Part shown: one piece after another, positions 33,546 through 42,264 of the stretch | Numbering within the stretch: the first letter of the stretch is position 1 | Layout: every line of letters starts with the position of its first letter | Assembly (NCBI GenBank): GCA_035534535.1 | Contig: DATLRS010000007.1 | Coordinates: 26,396 to 90,395 of the forward strand | Direction of reading: 5' to 3' | DNA: 64,000 nucleotides | Source of the DNA: DATARH01 sp035534535 | GTDB lineage: Bacteria > Pseudomonadota > Alphaproteobacteria > ATCC43930 > CGMCC-115725 | The notes under the pieces: model-generated | Seen by the model: only the letters and a program-made list of their open reading frames with translations | Told to the model about the DNA's origin: nothing | Database searches by the model: none | Position numbers and translations under genes: made by a program

Positions 33546-34649
33546 GTGGACGAAATCGAGGCGGTCGTCGTCGGCGCCGGGGTGATCGGACTGGCGGCAG
33601 CGCGGGCCCTGGCATTGGCCGGGCACGAGGTCGTCGTCCTCGAACGCGCCTATACGATCGGCTTCGAGACGTCCTCGCGCAACAGCGAGGTGATCCACGG
33701 CGGGCTCTATTATCCGGCAGGCAGCCTCAAGGCGACCGCCTGCGTCGCCGGCCGCCAGCGTCTCTATGCCTATTGCGCCGAGCACGGCGTGCCGCATGCC
33801 CGGCTCGGCAAGCTGATCGTCGCCACCGAGGAGGCCGAGATCCCCGGCGTGCAGAAGATCGAAGCCGCCGCGCGCGCCAACGGCGTTGACAATCTCGAGT
33901 GGCTGAGCGCGTCGGAGGCACGGCGGCTCGAACCCGACCTCAACTGCGTCGCGGCCCTGTTGTCGCCATCGACCGGGATCATCGACAGCCATGCGCTGAT
34001 GCTCGCCTACCAGGGCGAGGCCGAGGCGGCCGGCGGCTTTGTCGCGTTCCGCTCGCCGGTGCTGTCGGGCCGGGTAAGCAACCACGGCTTCGAGCTTTCG
34101 GTCGGGGGCGACGAACCGACGACGATCCGCTGCCGCTGGCTGATCAATGCCGCCGGCCTCTACGCGCCGGCATTGGCGCGCGCCATCAGGGGGATACCCC
34201 CCGACAGCATCCCGCCCGCTTATTTCTGCCGCGGCGTCTATTTCACGCTGAGCGGGCGGACCCCGTTCCGCCATCTGATCTACCCGGTGCCGGTGCCGGG
34301 CGGGCTCGGCGTCCACATCACCTTGGATCTCGCCGGACAGGCGCGCTTCGGCCCGGACGTCGAATGGATTCCCGCGGTTGATTACGCCGTCGACCCGCGC
34401 CGGGGCGATGCGTTTTACGCCGCGGTGCGGCGCTATTGGCCGGCCCTCAAGGACGGCGCGCTTCAGCCCGGCTATGCCGGCATTCGCCCCAAGATCAGCG
34501 GCCCCGACGAGCCGGCCGCCGATTTTGTCGTGCAGGGCCCGGCGGCGCACGGCATCCCCGGCCTTGTCAATCTCTACGGGATCGAATCGCCCGGCCTGAC
34601 CGCCTCGCTGCCGCTCGCCGACGAGGTCCTGCGCCACCTCGCCCGCTGA
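33546..34649 (+). CDS. FAD-dependent oxidoreductase, L-2-hydroxyglutarate dehydrogenase-like
   Basis: 367 residues with a GTG start six bases after the ligase stop. D-amino-acid-oxidase-type fold: VVGAGVIGLAAARALA dinucleotide motif, VLERAYTIG, and SSRNSEVIHGGLYYPAGSLK, which is the LhgO/L2HGDH signature, plus INAAGLYAPALA and a C-terminal GIESPGLTASLPLADEV. It probably oxidises a 2-hydroxyacid and passes electrons to quinone. In this context the hydroxyacid could be the glycolate made by the dehalogenase, but that is speculation. Confidence 0.88.
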   Translation: MDEIEAVVVGAGVIGLAAARALALAGHEVVVLERAYTIGFETSSRNSEVIHGGLYYPAGSLKATACVAGRQRLYAYCAEHGVPHARLGKLIVATEEAEIPGVQKIEAAARANGVDNLEWLSASEARRLEPDLNCVAALLSPSTGIIDSHALMLAYQGEAEAAGGFVAFRSPVLSGRVSNHGFELSVGGDEPTTIRCRWLINAAGLYAPALARAIRGIPPDSIPPAYFCRGVYFTLSGRTPFRHLIYPVPVPGGLGVHITLDLAGQARFGPDVEWIPAVDYAVDPRRGDAFYAAVRRYWPALKDGALQPGYAGIRPKISGPDEPAADFVVQGPAAHGIPGLVNLYGIESPGLTASLPLADEVLRHLAR

Positions 34650-34777
34650 TCGCGCCCGCCCTGCCGCCTTCTCGCCGAACGCCCTCGTCTTACCCGACAT
34701 TCTCCGGATTGTCGTCCGATTGGACGTGATCTTCCGCCCGTGGGGGCTTGCCGCCGTTCCGGTCGCGAGGCGTCGCC

Positions 34778-35354
34778 CTACCCCCAACCCGCCGCCGCCG
34801 GGGAGGCCAGACCATCGGGCGGCCACACCATGACGCCGTCAGCGAGCGGAATGCGCAGGTTGCGGAAGAGCAGCGAAAAGCTCATCCAGTTGGCCATCGC
34901 GATGATGAATTCGACCTGCTGGCGGGTCGGGGACGTGCTTTGCGACCTCGGCCCAGGCGTCATCCGAAATGGATTTGCCGGCGAGGCATTCGTCGGTGGC
35001 GGCGAGGATCGCCCGGTCCGCCGGCGTCAGCCGCGTGGCGTTGCGCCAGTCGCGCACCGCCAGAACATCCTCGGGCGGGATCCCCGCTGTGGTCGCCACC
35101 CGCCAGTGGTTGGTCCACTCGTAGGCCGAGCCGGTGACCCAGCCGATCCGCATGATCATCAGTTCGCGCAGGCGCGTGTCGAACTTGTTGTTCTCCAGGA
35201 GTTGCATCAACTGGCCGAACGCGACCCGGGCGACGCCGGGATTGTTGGCGACGACGCGAAACGCCTCGCTTTGCGTCCGCCGCGCCGGCATTCCCATCGC
35301 CTCGCCGAGGTCGCGGGCATGCTGCAGCGACACCATTGGCACGCGTGCGGTCAT
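34778..35354 (-). pseudogene. carboxymuconolactone decarboxylase-like gene with a frameshift
   Basis: The first 135–140 codons read as an AhpD/CMD-like protein (LMIMRIGWVTGSAYEWTNHW) but then run into a non-homologous tail. The expected C-terminus (RQQVEFIIAMANWMSFSL, then a PLADGVMVWPPDG motif) is intact in another frame. A single extra base in the GGGG tract at 34929–34932 (+ strand) accounts for the break; removing it gives one continuous frame ending at 34778. The CMD motif has Trp/Ser instead of the usual Cys pair, so it is not a peroxidase-type member. Real mutation or sequencing error cannot be separated here. Confidence 0.8.
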
Positions 35355-35503
35355 CGCTTTTCTCCCCCCTTGCCGTTTGCCGCCTTGTGCTACAGCGCCC
35401 GCCGGCCTTGCGCAACACTCCGCCCGCCGGTGCCGCTGCGGCGGAAATTGACAGGCCGCCGGGCGCCGCCCTAGCCTTGAGCGGACCGATGCAGGAGAAC
35501 CCC

Positions 35504-36010
35504 ATGCCGCCCGACGGAAATGTGACGATCGCCCACAGCCCGGAAGATCTGCGCGCCAAGGTAAAGGCGCAGGTCGTCGATGCCCGGCCGGCCTTCTTCA
35601 AGCTCGAAGCGCAGCTGCCGCAGCAGGGCCGCACCGACACGCCGGTCGCCGCCTCGGACAGGATGTGGGTCGTGCTGAAGACCTATGCGGCGGACGGCGA
35701 GAACGGTCTGCACGCCCACCCGAACGAGGACCACACCTTTGTCGTCCTGCAGGGCGAAGCGACGTTCTACGGCCCGAACGACGAGACCCGCACGATCGGC
35801 AGGAACGAGGGCGTGCTGCTGCCGCACGGCACGTTCTACTGGTTCAAGGCGACCAGCGAGGAGCCGCTGGTGATGGTGCGGGTGGGCGCCGCCGCGTTCG
35901 ACGGGGTCGACCGCCACGGCCGCATCAACCCGGACGGCAGCGAGATGCGCGGCGACTCGGTCGAGAACAAGCAGGTCGAGCTGATCATGTCCGACCGCTG
36001 GTTCCGCTGA
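35504..36010 (+). CDS. cupin domain protein
   Basis: 168 residues from the ATG preceded by CAGGAG; an in-frame ATG at 35489 is possible but has no ribosome-binding site. Cupin motif 1 (GENGLHAHPNEDHTFVVLQG) and motif 2 (LLPHGTFYWFKATSEEPLV) supply the His/Glu metal ligands. Divergent from the frameshifted CMD-like gene and followed by a second cupin gene. Possible role in aromatic or sugar-acid metabolism; unassigned. Confidence 0.85.
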   Translation: MPPDGNVTIAHSPEDLRAKVKAQVVDARPAFFKLEAQLPQQGRTDTPVAASDRMWVVLKTYAADGENGLHAHPNEDHTFVVLQGEATFYGPNDETRTIGRNEGVLLPHGTFYWFKATSEEPLVMVRVGAAAFDGVDRHGRINPDGSEMRGDSVENKQVELIMSDRWFR

Positions 36011-36078
36011 CGCGGTCACAGCAACCATAGAGCCGGCATCGGATCCCTCGAATGCCGGCAACACGAGGAGAAGTCGTC

Positions 36079-36453
36079 ATGAAGGTCGTCACGCTCAGAG
36101 ATATTCCCGACGTTCCCGTCGAAGGCGCCGCGCCGATCGAAGGGTGGACAGGGCCGGTTGCCCGGTCGCGCCAGACGATCATCCAGCCGGGCGATTCCCC
36201 GAACTACAACTGCAGCGTGGTGAATTTCAGCCAGGGCTGCACCACCGGATGGCATACTCATACCTGCGACCAGATCCTGGTCGTCACCGCTGGCTCCGGC
36301 ATGGTCGCGACCGAGCACGAGCAGCGCGAGATCAACGTCGGCGATGTCGTGCACATCAAGGCCGGCGAACGCCACTGGCATGGCGCCAAGGCCGATTCGA
36401 CGATGGGGCATATCACGATCACCCTGGTCGGCGGGCAGGCCGCCTGGGGCTAG
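36079..36453 (+). CDS. cupin domain protein
   Basis: 124 residues from the ATG after GAGGAG. Motif 1 around GWHTHTCDQILVVTAGSG and motif 2 around GDVVHIKAGERHWHGA give a full set of metal ligands (three His and a Gln/Glu position). It belongs to the small one-domain cupins often found beside CMD-like proteins, which fits the CMD-like gene two positions upstream. It ends 32 bases before the convergent enoyl-CoA hydratase. Confidence 0.87.
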   Translation: MKVVTLRDIPDVPVEGAAPIEGWTGPVARSRQTIIQPGDSPNYNCSVVNFSQGCTTGWHTHTCDQILVVTAGSGMVATEHEQREINVGDVVHIKAGERHWHGAKADSTMGHITITLVGGQAAWG

Positions 36454-36485
36454 CCCGGCGCTGGCGGGTGGTTGGGCGATGTTCG

Positions 36486-37271
36486 TCAGCGGTTGCGGAA
36501 GGCGGGCTTGCGTTTGGCGATGAAGGCGGCCATGCCTTCCTTCTGGTCTTCGGTGGCGAAGGTCGAATGAAACAAGCGGCGCTCGAAGCGCACGCCCTCG
36601 GCGAGCGTCGTCTCGAAGGCGCGGTTGACCGATTCCTTGACCATCATCGCGATCGGCGCCGACAGCGCGGCGATGCGCTCGGCGACCGCGACCGCCTCTG
36701 CCATCAGCTGGTCGGCCGGCACGATGCGGCTGACGAGGCCGAGGCGCTCGGCTTCGGCGGCGTCCATCATGCGGCCGGTGAGGCACAGATCCATCGCCTT
36801 CGCCTTGCCGATAAAGCGCGGCAGGCGCTGCGTGCCGCCGGCCCCGGGCATCGTGCCGAGATTGATCTCGGGCTGGCCGAAGCGGGCACCCTCGGCGGCG
36901 ATCACGATGTCGCACATCATCGCGACTTCGCAGCCGCCGCCCAGCGCGAAACCGGCGACCGCGGCGATCACGGGCTTCCTGCATTGCGCGACGCGCTCCC
37001 AGCCGCGCGTGATGAAATCCTGCGTATAGGCCTCGATATAGGTCTTCTCGGCCATCTCCTTGATGTCGGCGCCGGCGGCGAAGGCCTTGTCATTGCCGGT
37101 CAGGACAATCGCGGCGATCGCGGCATCGCCTTCCAGATCATCGAAGGCAGCGCCAAGCTCGCTGATCAGCGCCGCATTGAGAGCGTTTAACGCCTGCGGC
37201 CGGTTCAGCACGACGATGCCGACCGCGCCGCGCCGCTCGACCAGGATGGTGGCGTAGGGTGCACTCTTCAT
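36486..37271 (-). CDS. enoyl-CoA hydratase
   Basis: 261 residues, crotonase family. Oxyanion-hole segment AAGADIKEMA, then ALGGGCEVAMMCD with the first catalytic Glu and FGQPEINLGTMPGAGGTQRL with the second, so a true hydratase of the FadB/PaaF/Crt type is likely. It hydrates trans-2-enoyl-CoA in beta-oxidation or phenylacetate-type pathways. It stands alone, with a 467-base AT-richer gap upstream. Confidence 0.93.
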   Translation of the reverse strand: MKSAPYATILVERRGAVGIVVLNRPQALNALNAALISELGAAFDDLEGDAAIAAIVLTGNDKAFAAGADIKEMAEKTYIEAYTQDFITRGWERVAQCRKPVIAAVAGFALGGGCEVAMMCDIVIAAEGARFGQPEINLGTMPGAGGTQRLPRFIGKAKAMDLCLTGRMMDAAEAERLGLVSRIVPADQLMAEAVAVAERIAALSAPIAMMVKESVNRAFETTLAEGVRFERRLFHSTFATEDQKEGMAAFIAKRKPAFRNR

Positions 37272-37738
37272 CCGCGACCTCTCGGGCAATGATGCCGATA
37301 TTGCACGCTGCCCCGCGGCGTGGCGACTCCCAACCGCGTGGCGTCCACAAGCCCCTGATGCGCGGCCCAAAATCGCCCAAGTTTCGCTTTTGGCTTGTAA
37401 TGAACCATGATCATCCCAATGTAATTGATCGAGAATGGATAATTTGCCGTGCATAATTCTGAGGCGCGGAAAGCGTGTGTCTTGTCCGGCGGCGTCCTAG
37501 GTTACCCGCAGGACAGCAAATGAATCCTTCCGATACTGACGCTACGGGCCGCTGGTTGATAATTTCCGAAAGATAATTCGACTGCTTGGCGACGGCAAAA
37601 GTACCGCTGTTTACGAGCTGGCCGTGGTGGTAAAAACGGGCGGCAGCGCCCGGGCTCTACAGGACGAACGCGGCCGCCACCCGCGCCGTTACGGCGGGCT
37701 CTCCTGCACGTTCTTGCGCACGAGATGGGAGAATCGAC
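37272..37738. other. 467-base gap without a convincing gene
   Basis: AT-richer than its surroundings. It should hold the promoters for the leftward enoyl-CoA hydratase and the rightward small-protein genes. GATAAT occurs at 37438–37443 and 37572–37577, without convincing -35 boxes. A GTCCT/AGGAC hairpin is at about 37493–37514. Open frames here lack ribosome-binding sites and recognisable content. Confidence 0.5.
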
Positions 37739-37852
37739 ATGGCCAAGGGACAAAAACGTGGCAATCGCGAAGTGAAGAAGCCGAAATCGCCGAAGAAGAA
37801 ACCGGCCGCCGCGCCGTCGACGATCATCACCACCGCAGCCAAGAAGCCATGA
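37739..37852 (+). CDS. small highly basic protein (37 aa)
   Basis: A 37-codon frame starting MAKGQKRGNREVKKPKSPKK and continuing with a Lys/Pro/Ala/Thr tail. TGGGAG lies upstream. The MAKGQ-R-NRE-KKPK pattern recurs in short conserved proteins of proteobacteria that I recognise only as hypothetical; a nucleic-acid-binding role would fit the charge. It leads a run of three small genes that ends at acetate kinase. Confidence 0.6.
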   Translation: MAKGQKRGNREVKKPKSPKKKPAAAPSTIITTAAKKP

Positions 37853-37868
37853 CCGGCCGGCGCCCGGC

Positions 37869-38171
37869 ATGACAGATACACCGGTCGAGCTCGACGACCA
37901 TCGCGGGTTGGCGGCGCAGCGGCAGACGGAAACGCGCCGGCTGCGGCACGAGGTTCAGGCCGATCAGGCGGCGCTGCGGGCACGGCAGGACGAACTGGAA
38001 ACCTCCCTGGCGACCGCGGCTGCGCAGACGTGGCCGGAGGCGGCGGCCAAGGCGCGGTATCTGATCGAGCGCTACGCCGCGACGCCCGATGCGCAAGACC
38101 CCCGCCGGCAAAAGCTGATCGTCGGGGCTCTCGCCGATCTCGCCCGGTTGTCCGCCCGGTTGTCTGAGTGA
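37869..38171 (+). CDS. hypothetical protein (100 aa), helical
   Basis: 100 residues, highly charged, with a predicted coiled coil (RQTETRRLRHEVQADQAALR, then RQDELETSLATA) and a C-terminal helical part (YAATPDAQDPRRQKLIVGAL). No recognised domain, signal or membrane segment. It lies 16 bases after the small basic gene and 32 bases before the next, so likely co-transcribed. Confidence 0.6.
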   Translation: MTDTPVELDDHRGLAAQRQTETRRLRHEVQADQAALRARQDELETSLATAAAQTWPEAAAKARYLIERYAATPDAQDPRRQKLIVGALADLARLSARLSE

Positions 38172-38203
38172 TCGGGGCGGAGTCTGCTGAGGAGCAATTT
38201 GAC

Positions 38204-38431
38204 ATGGCGAAAAAAGAATTCTCCCGATTTGTCACCCCTGACAGCGCCGACCGCGCGGCGGAGACCGCCAAGACGACGCGACTGCGCGCGCTGCGCCTGG
38301 CGAAGGAAGCCGACGCCGCCAGGGAAAAGCAGGAAGCGGCCGACCGCGAGGCGGCTGCAAAGCTGGCGAAAGCCGAGCTGCGCCGGCGGGTCCGCGCGCC
38401 GCAGCCGCCCACTGCGCCGGCCTTGACCTGA
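38204..38431 (+). CDS. hypothetical protein (75 aa), basic helical
   Basis: 75 residues from an ATG with GAGGAG upstream; the frame opens slightly earlier without a better start. A long charged Ala/Lys/Arg/Glu helix (RLAKEADAAREKQEAADREA) then a Pro-rich end. No known domain. It ends 16 bases before ackA. Confidence 0.6.
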   Translation: MAKKEFSRFVTPDSADRAAETAKTTRLRALRLAKEADAAREKQEAADREAAAKLAKAELRRRVRAPQPPTAPALT

Positions 38432-38447
38432 TGCCGCACACGCCGCG

Positions 38448-39677
38448 ATGCGACACGCCACGATCGGAGCGGCCCACCTGCGCATCCTGACGATCAACGG
38501 CGGTTCCTCGAGTATCAAGTTCGCGCTGTTCGAGGGCAGCGATCCGTTCGAGCGGGTGCTGCACGGTTCGGTCGAGCGGATTGGCCTCGCCGGCGCGACA
38601 TTGCGGGTCAACGGGCCGAACCCTGGAGAGGATTTATCGCGGGCGGTGACGGCGTCGGACCATACGGCAGCGGTCGACGCCGTGATGGACTGCGTCACCG
38701 AGCGCGGCGGTCCCGACGGACTGAGCGCGATCGGCCATCGCGTCGTGCATGGCGGGACGAAATACAGCGCGCCGCAAACAATCGATGCTGCGATGATCCG
38801 GCAGTTGCGCGCCCTCAGCCCGTTCGATCCGGAACATCTCCCGGGCGAGATTCAGTTGATCGAAGCGTTCGATCGCCGGTTTCCGCGGCTGCCCCAGGTG
38901 GCGTGTTTCGATACGGCGTTTCACCACGATCTGCCAATGGTGGCGCAGCTGCTGCCGATCCCGCGCCGCTATTTCGCACAAGGCGTGCGGCGCTACGGGT
39001 TTCATGGGCTGTCCTATACGTATCTGATGGGCGAGCTGGCCCGCCTCGACGGCGCCGCAGGCGCGCGCGGCAAGGTCATCCTCGCGCATCTCGGCAACGG
39101 CGCGAGCCTGGCGGCGGTGCGTGACGGCAAGCCGCTCGACACCAGCATGAGCTTTACCCCGACGGCCGGAGTGCCGATGAGCACCCGCGCGGGCGATCTC
39201 GATCCCGGGCTGGTGGCGTATCTGGCGCGCACCGAACAGATGAGCCCGCAGCAATTCGGCGAAATGGTCAATTTCCAGTCCGGGCTGCTCGGCATCTCCG
39301 ACACCAGTTCCGACATGCAGGAACTGCTCGACCACGAAGCGCAGGACGCGCGGGCGGCCGAGGCGGTGGCGGTGTTCTGCTACCAGGTCAGGAAATGGGT
39401 CGGCGCCTTCGCGGCGGCGCTGGGCGGGATCGACACGCTGGTTTTCGCCGGCGGTATCGGCGAGAACGCGCCGCGGATCCGCGCCCGGATCTGCGAGGGG
39501 CTGGAATTCCTCGGCATCGATCTCAGCCTCGAGCGCAACGCGGCGCCGGCGCCGCTGATTTCGACGGATTCCGGTCGCGTCAAAGTGCGGGTGATCCGCA
39601 CCGACGAGGAGCTGGTGATTGCCAGGTCCGTCGCCGCCGTCCTCGATCCCGGCGCAACGCCGCAGGGTGCTAAATAA
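38448..39677 (+). CDS. ackA: acetate kinase
   Basis: 409 residues. The ASKHA-fold kinase interconverts acetyl phosphate + ADP and acetate + ATP. Motifs: ILTINGGSSSIKFALF at the N-terminus, GHRVVHGGTKYS, ACFDTAFHHDLP with the catalytic Asp, HLGNGASLAA, MSTRAGDLDPGL and FAGGIGENAPRIR. No phosphotransacetylase or phosphoketolase gene is visible beside it in the window. The nearby phosphoglucomutase supports a sugar/storage-carbon context. Its stop overlaps the end of the convergent hypothetical gene by eight bases. Confidence 0.94.
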   Translation: MRHATIGAAHLRILTINGGSSSIKFALFEGSDPFERVLHGSVERIGLAGATLRVNGPNPGEDLSRAVTASDHTAAVDAVMDCVTERGGPDGLSAIGHRVVHGGTKYSAPQTIDAAMIRQLRALSPFDPEHLPGEIQLIEAFDRRFPRLPQVACFDTAFHHDLPMVAQLLPIPRRYFAQGVRRYGFHGLSYTYLMGELARLDGAAGARGKVILAHLGNGASLAAVRDGKPLDTSMSFTPTAGVPMSTRAGDLDPGLVAYLARTEQMSPQQFGEMVNFQSGLLGISDTSSDMQELLDHEAQDARAAEAVAVFCYQVRKWVGAFAAALGGIDTLVFAGGIGENAPRIRARICEGLEFLGIDLSLERNAAPAPLISTDSGRVKVRVIRTDEELVIARSVAAVLDPGATPQGAK

Positions 39678-40023
39678 GGGCGCGAAACCGGAGCATGACC
39701 CGCGCGCCCAGCGACGTCCCGCTGCGGTTGGCCGGCAGCAGGGGCGCGTGCGGCAACAGCGCGATCAGGCGGGCAGCAATCGCCGCGGGTTCCGGCCACG
39801 GCGCCGGTCCGGGCAACGTCGCGATCAGCGACGCCAGCCGCTGATGCGCCGTTTCCTTCGGCATTCGCGCCAGTTCGGCAGTCTCCCGCCAGGGGTCGAT
39901 ATCGAGGCGCGTTAGCGCCGACAGGACGCTGAGCGGCAGGCCGCTTTGCTCCTCGCCGATCAGCGCGAACAGAAAGCGATCGAAGTCGGAGTCCACCCGG
40001 ACGATTGTCGCGGAACGCACCAT
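39670..40023 (-). CDS. hypothetical protein (117 aa)
   Basis: 117 residues from an ATG at 40023; the larger frame upstream does not look coding. A helical protein (DFDRFLFALIGEEQSGLPLS, DPWRETAELARMPKETAHQR) ending in an Arg/Leu-rich tail. No signal peptide. I cannot assign a family. It converges with ackA, and the tail-to-tail overlap argues that the pair has been kept together. Confidence 0.6.
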   Translation of the reverse strand: MVRSATIVRVDSDFDRFLFALIGEEQSGLPLSVLSALTRLDIDPWRETAELARMPKETAHQRLASLIATLPGPAPWPEPAAIAARLIALLPHAPLLPANRSGTSLGARVMLRFRALI

Positions 40024-40156
40024 GTCGGCCACCGGAGTTTTGCATCGCGCACCCAGCGCTACCGGCGTCGGGCATCGTCGGCGTAGAACGTACCGCACGA
40101 GCGGCGCCCTGCGTAAGACTCGGAAACTACCTAGCGCCCCCTTCCGGCCAGCGGCT

Positions 40157-41809
40157 TCACGCTTTGGCGAAATGGCGGGCGAGCAGGGCCTGCGCATCGT
40201 CTTGCACGAGCCTGAGATGTTCCGCGCTGCGAAAGCTTTCCGCGTAGATCTTGTAGACATCCTCGGTTCCTGACGGCCGGGCGGCAAACCAGCCGTTCCG
40301 GGCGGCCACCTTGATGCCGCCGATCGGTTCGTTGTTGGCGGGAGCCCGCGTCAGGATCGCCTCGATCGGCTCGCCCGCCAGCTCCTTCGCGTCGATGTCG
40401 GAGGGCTCCAGTTTTGCCAGCATGAGCTTCTGCTCGCGCGTTGCCGGCGCGTCGATCCGCCCGTAAAAGGATCGCCCCAGTTCGCGCGTCGCCGCCGCGT
40501 AGAACAGGTTGGGGTCCTGGCCGGTATGGGCGGTTATTTCGGCGGCGAGCAGGCCCATGATCAGCCCGTCCTTGTCGGTCGTCCAGACCGTCCCGTCGCG
40601 GCGCAGAAACGATGCGCCGGCGCTTTCCTCGCCGCCGAACGCCAGCGACCCGTCGATCAGGCCGCTGCTGAACCACTTGAACCCGACCGGCACTTCGACG
40701 AGCCGGCGTCCGAGCCTGGCGGCGATCCGATCGATCATGCCGCTGGAGACGACGGTCTTGCCGATCGCGCTGTCACGCCGCCACTGCGGCCGGTTGGCGC
40801 ACAAATAGGCGATCGCCGCCGCCAGGAAGCTGTTCGGGTTCATCAGCCCGCCCGACGGGCAGACGATGCCATGCCGATCCGCATCGGTGTCGTTGGCGAA
40901 GGCGATGTCGAACTTGTCCTGCAGCGCGATCAGCGGCGCCATCGCGTAGGGCGACGAGCAGTCCATCCGGATCTTGCCGTCCCAATCCACCGCCATGAAC
41001 CGGAATGTCGGATCGACGGCGTCGTTGACGACGGTCGCAGCCAGCCGGTAGCGCTCGATGATCGGCTGCCAATACTGCACGGCGGCGCCGCCCAGCGGAT
41101 CGATCCCGATGCGCACGCCGGCCGCCGCTACCGCCGCCAGATCGACGACATCGGCAAGGTCGGCGACATAGGGCGCGATATAGTCGTGGCGATGGATGCA
41201 CCCGGCCTTGGCCGCCCGGCCATAGGGAAGGCGCACAACGCCGCCGAGGTTTTCGACGAGGAGCTGGTTGGCCGCTTTCTCGATCCAGCGCGTCACGTCG
41301 ACATCGGCCGGTCCGCCATTGGGCGGATTGTATTTGAAGCCGCCGTCAGCAGGCGGATTGTGCGACGGGCTGATGACGATGCCGTCCGCCAGCCCCGTCC
41401 TGCGGCCGCGATTGTAGGAAAGGATCGCGTGCGAGATCACCGGCGTCGGCGTATAGCCGGAATGCTCGTCGATCATCGTCTCGACGCCGTTGCCGGCGAG
41501 CACCTCGACGGCGTTCGCGAACGCGGCCTGCGACAATCCATGCGTATCCATGCCGAGGAAAAGCGGCCCGTCGATCCCGGCATGGCGGCGGTAGAGGCAG
41601 ACCGCCTGGGTGATCGCCAGGATATGCGCCTCGTTGAACGAGGCGGCGAAGGCCGAGCCGCGGTGTCCCGAGGTGCCGAACGCGACGCGCTGCGCGGCGA
41701 CGGTAGGGTCGGGCGCCACCGCGAAATACGCGGTCATCAGCCGTGGAACATCGACCAGCAGCGCTTGCGGCATCGGCTTGCCGGCGAGAGGGCTTACCTG
41801 TTCGGCCAT
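40157..41809 (-). CDS. pgm: phosphoglucomutase (alpha-D-glucose phosphate-specific)
   Basis: 550 residues from the ATG after GGGAG. Interconverts glucose-1-phosphate and glucose-6-phosphate for glycogen or exopolysaccharide synthesis. FGTSGHRGSAFAASFNEAHI gives the sugar-binding start, VISPSHNPPADGGFKYNP the phospho-serine loop, FANDTDADRHG the Mg site, and FGGEESAGASFLRRDG the sugar-recognition loop. Normal length. Confidence 0.96.
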   Translation of the reverse strand: MAEQVSPLAGKPMPQALLVDVPRLMTAYFAVAPDPTVAAQRVAFGTSGHRGSAFAASFNEAHILAITQAVCLYRRHAGIDGPLFLGMDTHGLSQAAFANAVEVLAGNGVETMIDEHSGYTPTPVISHAILSYNRGRRTGLADGIVISPSHNPPADGGFKYNPPNGGPADVDVTRWIEKAANQLLVENLGGVVRLPYGRAAKAGCIHRHDYIAPYVADLADVVDLAAVAAAGVRIGIDPLGGAAVQYWQPIIERYRLAATVVNDAVDPTFRFMAVDWDGKIRMDCSSPYAMAPLIALQDKFDIAFANDTDADRHGIVCPSGGLMNPNSFLAAAIAYLCANRPQWRRDSAIGKTVVSSGMIDRIAARLGRRLVEVPVGFKWFSSGLIDGSLAFGGEESAGASFLRRDGTVWTTDKDGLIMGLLAAEITAHTGQDPNLFYAAATRELGRSFYGRIDAPATREQKLMLAKLEPSDIDAKELAGEPIEAILTRAPANNEPIGGIKVAARNGWFAARPSGTEDVYKIYAESFRSAEHLRLVQDDAQALLARHFAKA

Positions 41810-41928
41810 GTCATCTCCCTGAAAAGCCGGCCGCCGCACGTCGAGAGGGGCGACCGCGCTCGCCCGGCTTGACCTGCGCCGCGTGCCGGGTCACTTGCTA
41901 CAGGGCGGGGACCGCATAGGAGGATGAC

Positions 41929-42246
41929 ATGGTCGAGAGGCTGACCGGAACGGCGCGACACGCGGCGCTGCACGAGTTGCACGGCTGGAGCGAGGTCGAG
42001 GACCGCGATGCGATCCGCAAGAGCTATCACTTCAGCAATTTCTCCGAGGCTTGGGGGTTCCTGTCGCGGATCGCGCTGGCTGCCGAGAAAATGGATCACC
42101 ACCCCGAGATCTTCAACGTCTACAACCGCGTCGAGATCATCCTGGCGACGCACGATGTCGACGGGGTGAGCGAGCGCGATGTGCGTCTGGCACACGCGAT
42201 CGACGAATTGGCGCCCGAGCGCGACCGGCGTCCGCCGAGCCCTTGA
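41929..42246 (+). CDS. phhB: pterin-4a-carbinolamine dehydratase
   Basis: 105 residues. Regenerates quinonoid dihydropterin for phenylalanine 4-hydroxylase. Motifs: FSEAWGFLSRIALAAEKMDH, then HPEIFNVYNRVEIILATHD with the catalytic HHP-x3-N-x-Y. Preceded by TAGGAGGAT-type ribosome-binding site. No phenylalanine hydroxylase gene is in the window. Confidence 0.94.
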   Translation: MVERLTGTARHAALHELHGWSEVEDRDAIRKSYHFSNFSEAWGFLSRIALAAEKMDHHPEIFNVYNRVEIILATHDVDGVSERDVRLAHAIDELAPERDRRPPSP

Positions 42247-42264
42247 ACCGCGGCGGCCGCGGGT

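Noticed and set aside
31827..34826. A 999-codon open frame on the minus strand
   Set aside because: It is antisense to the dehalogenase, synthetase and FAD oxidoreductase genes. Its Arg/Asp/His/Ala-rich content is the usual by-product of GC-rich codon bias and matches no family.
34839..35354. Selenocysteine (in-frame TGA) as the explanation for the broken CMD-like gene
   Set aside because: The intact tail is in a different reading frame, so a base change and not a recoded stop is required. There is also no Cys/Sec motif at that place.
37502..37872. Overlapping open frames on both strands around the small basic gene
   Set aside because: They lack ribosome-binding sites and have frame-shadow composition; only the 37-codon frame has a recognisable conserved pattern.
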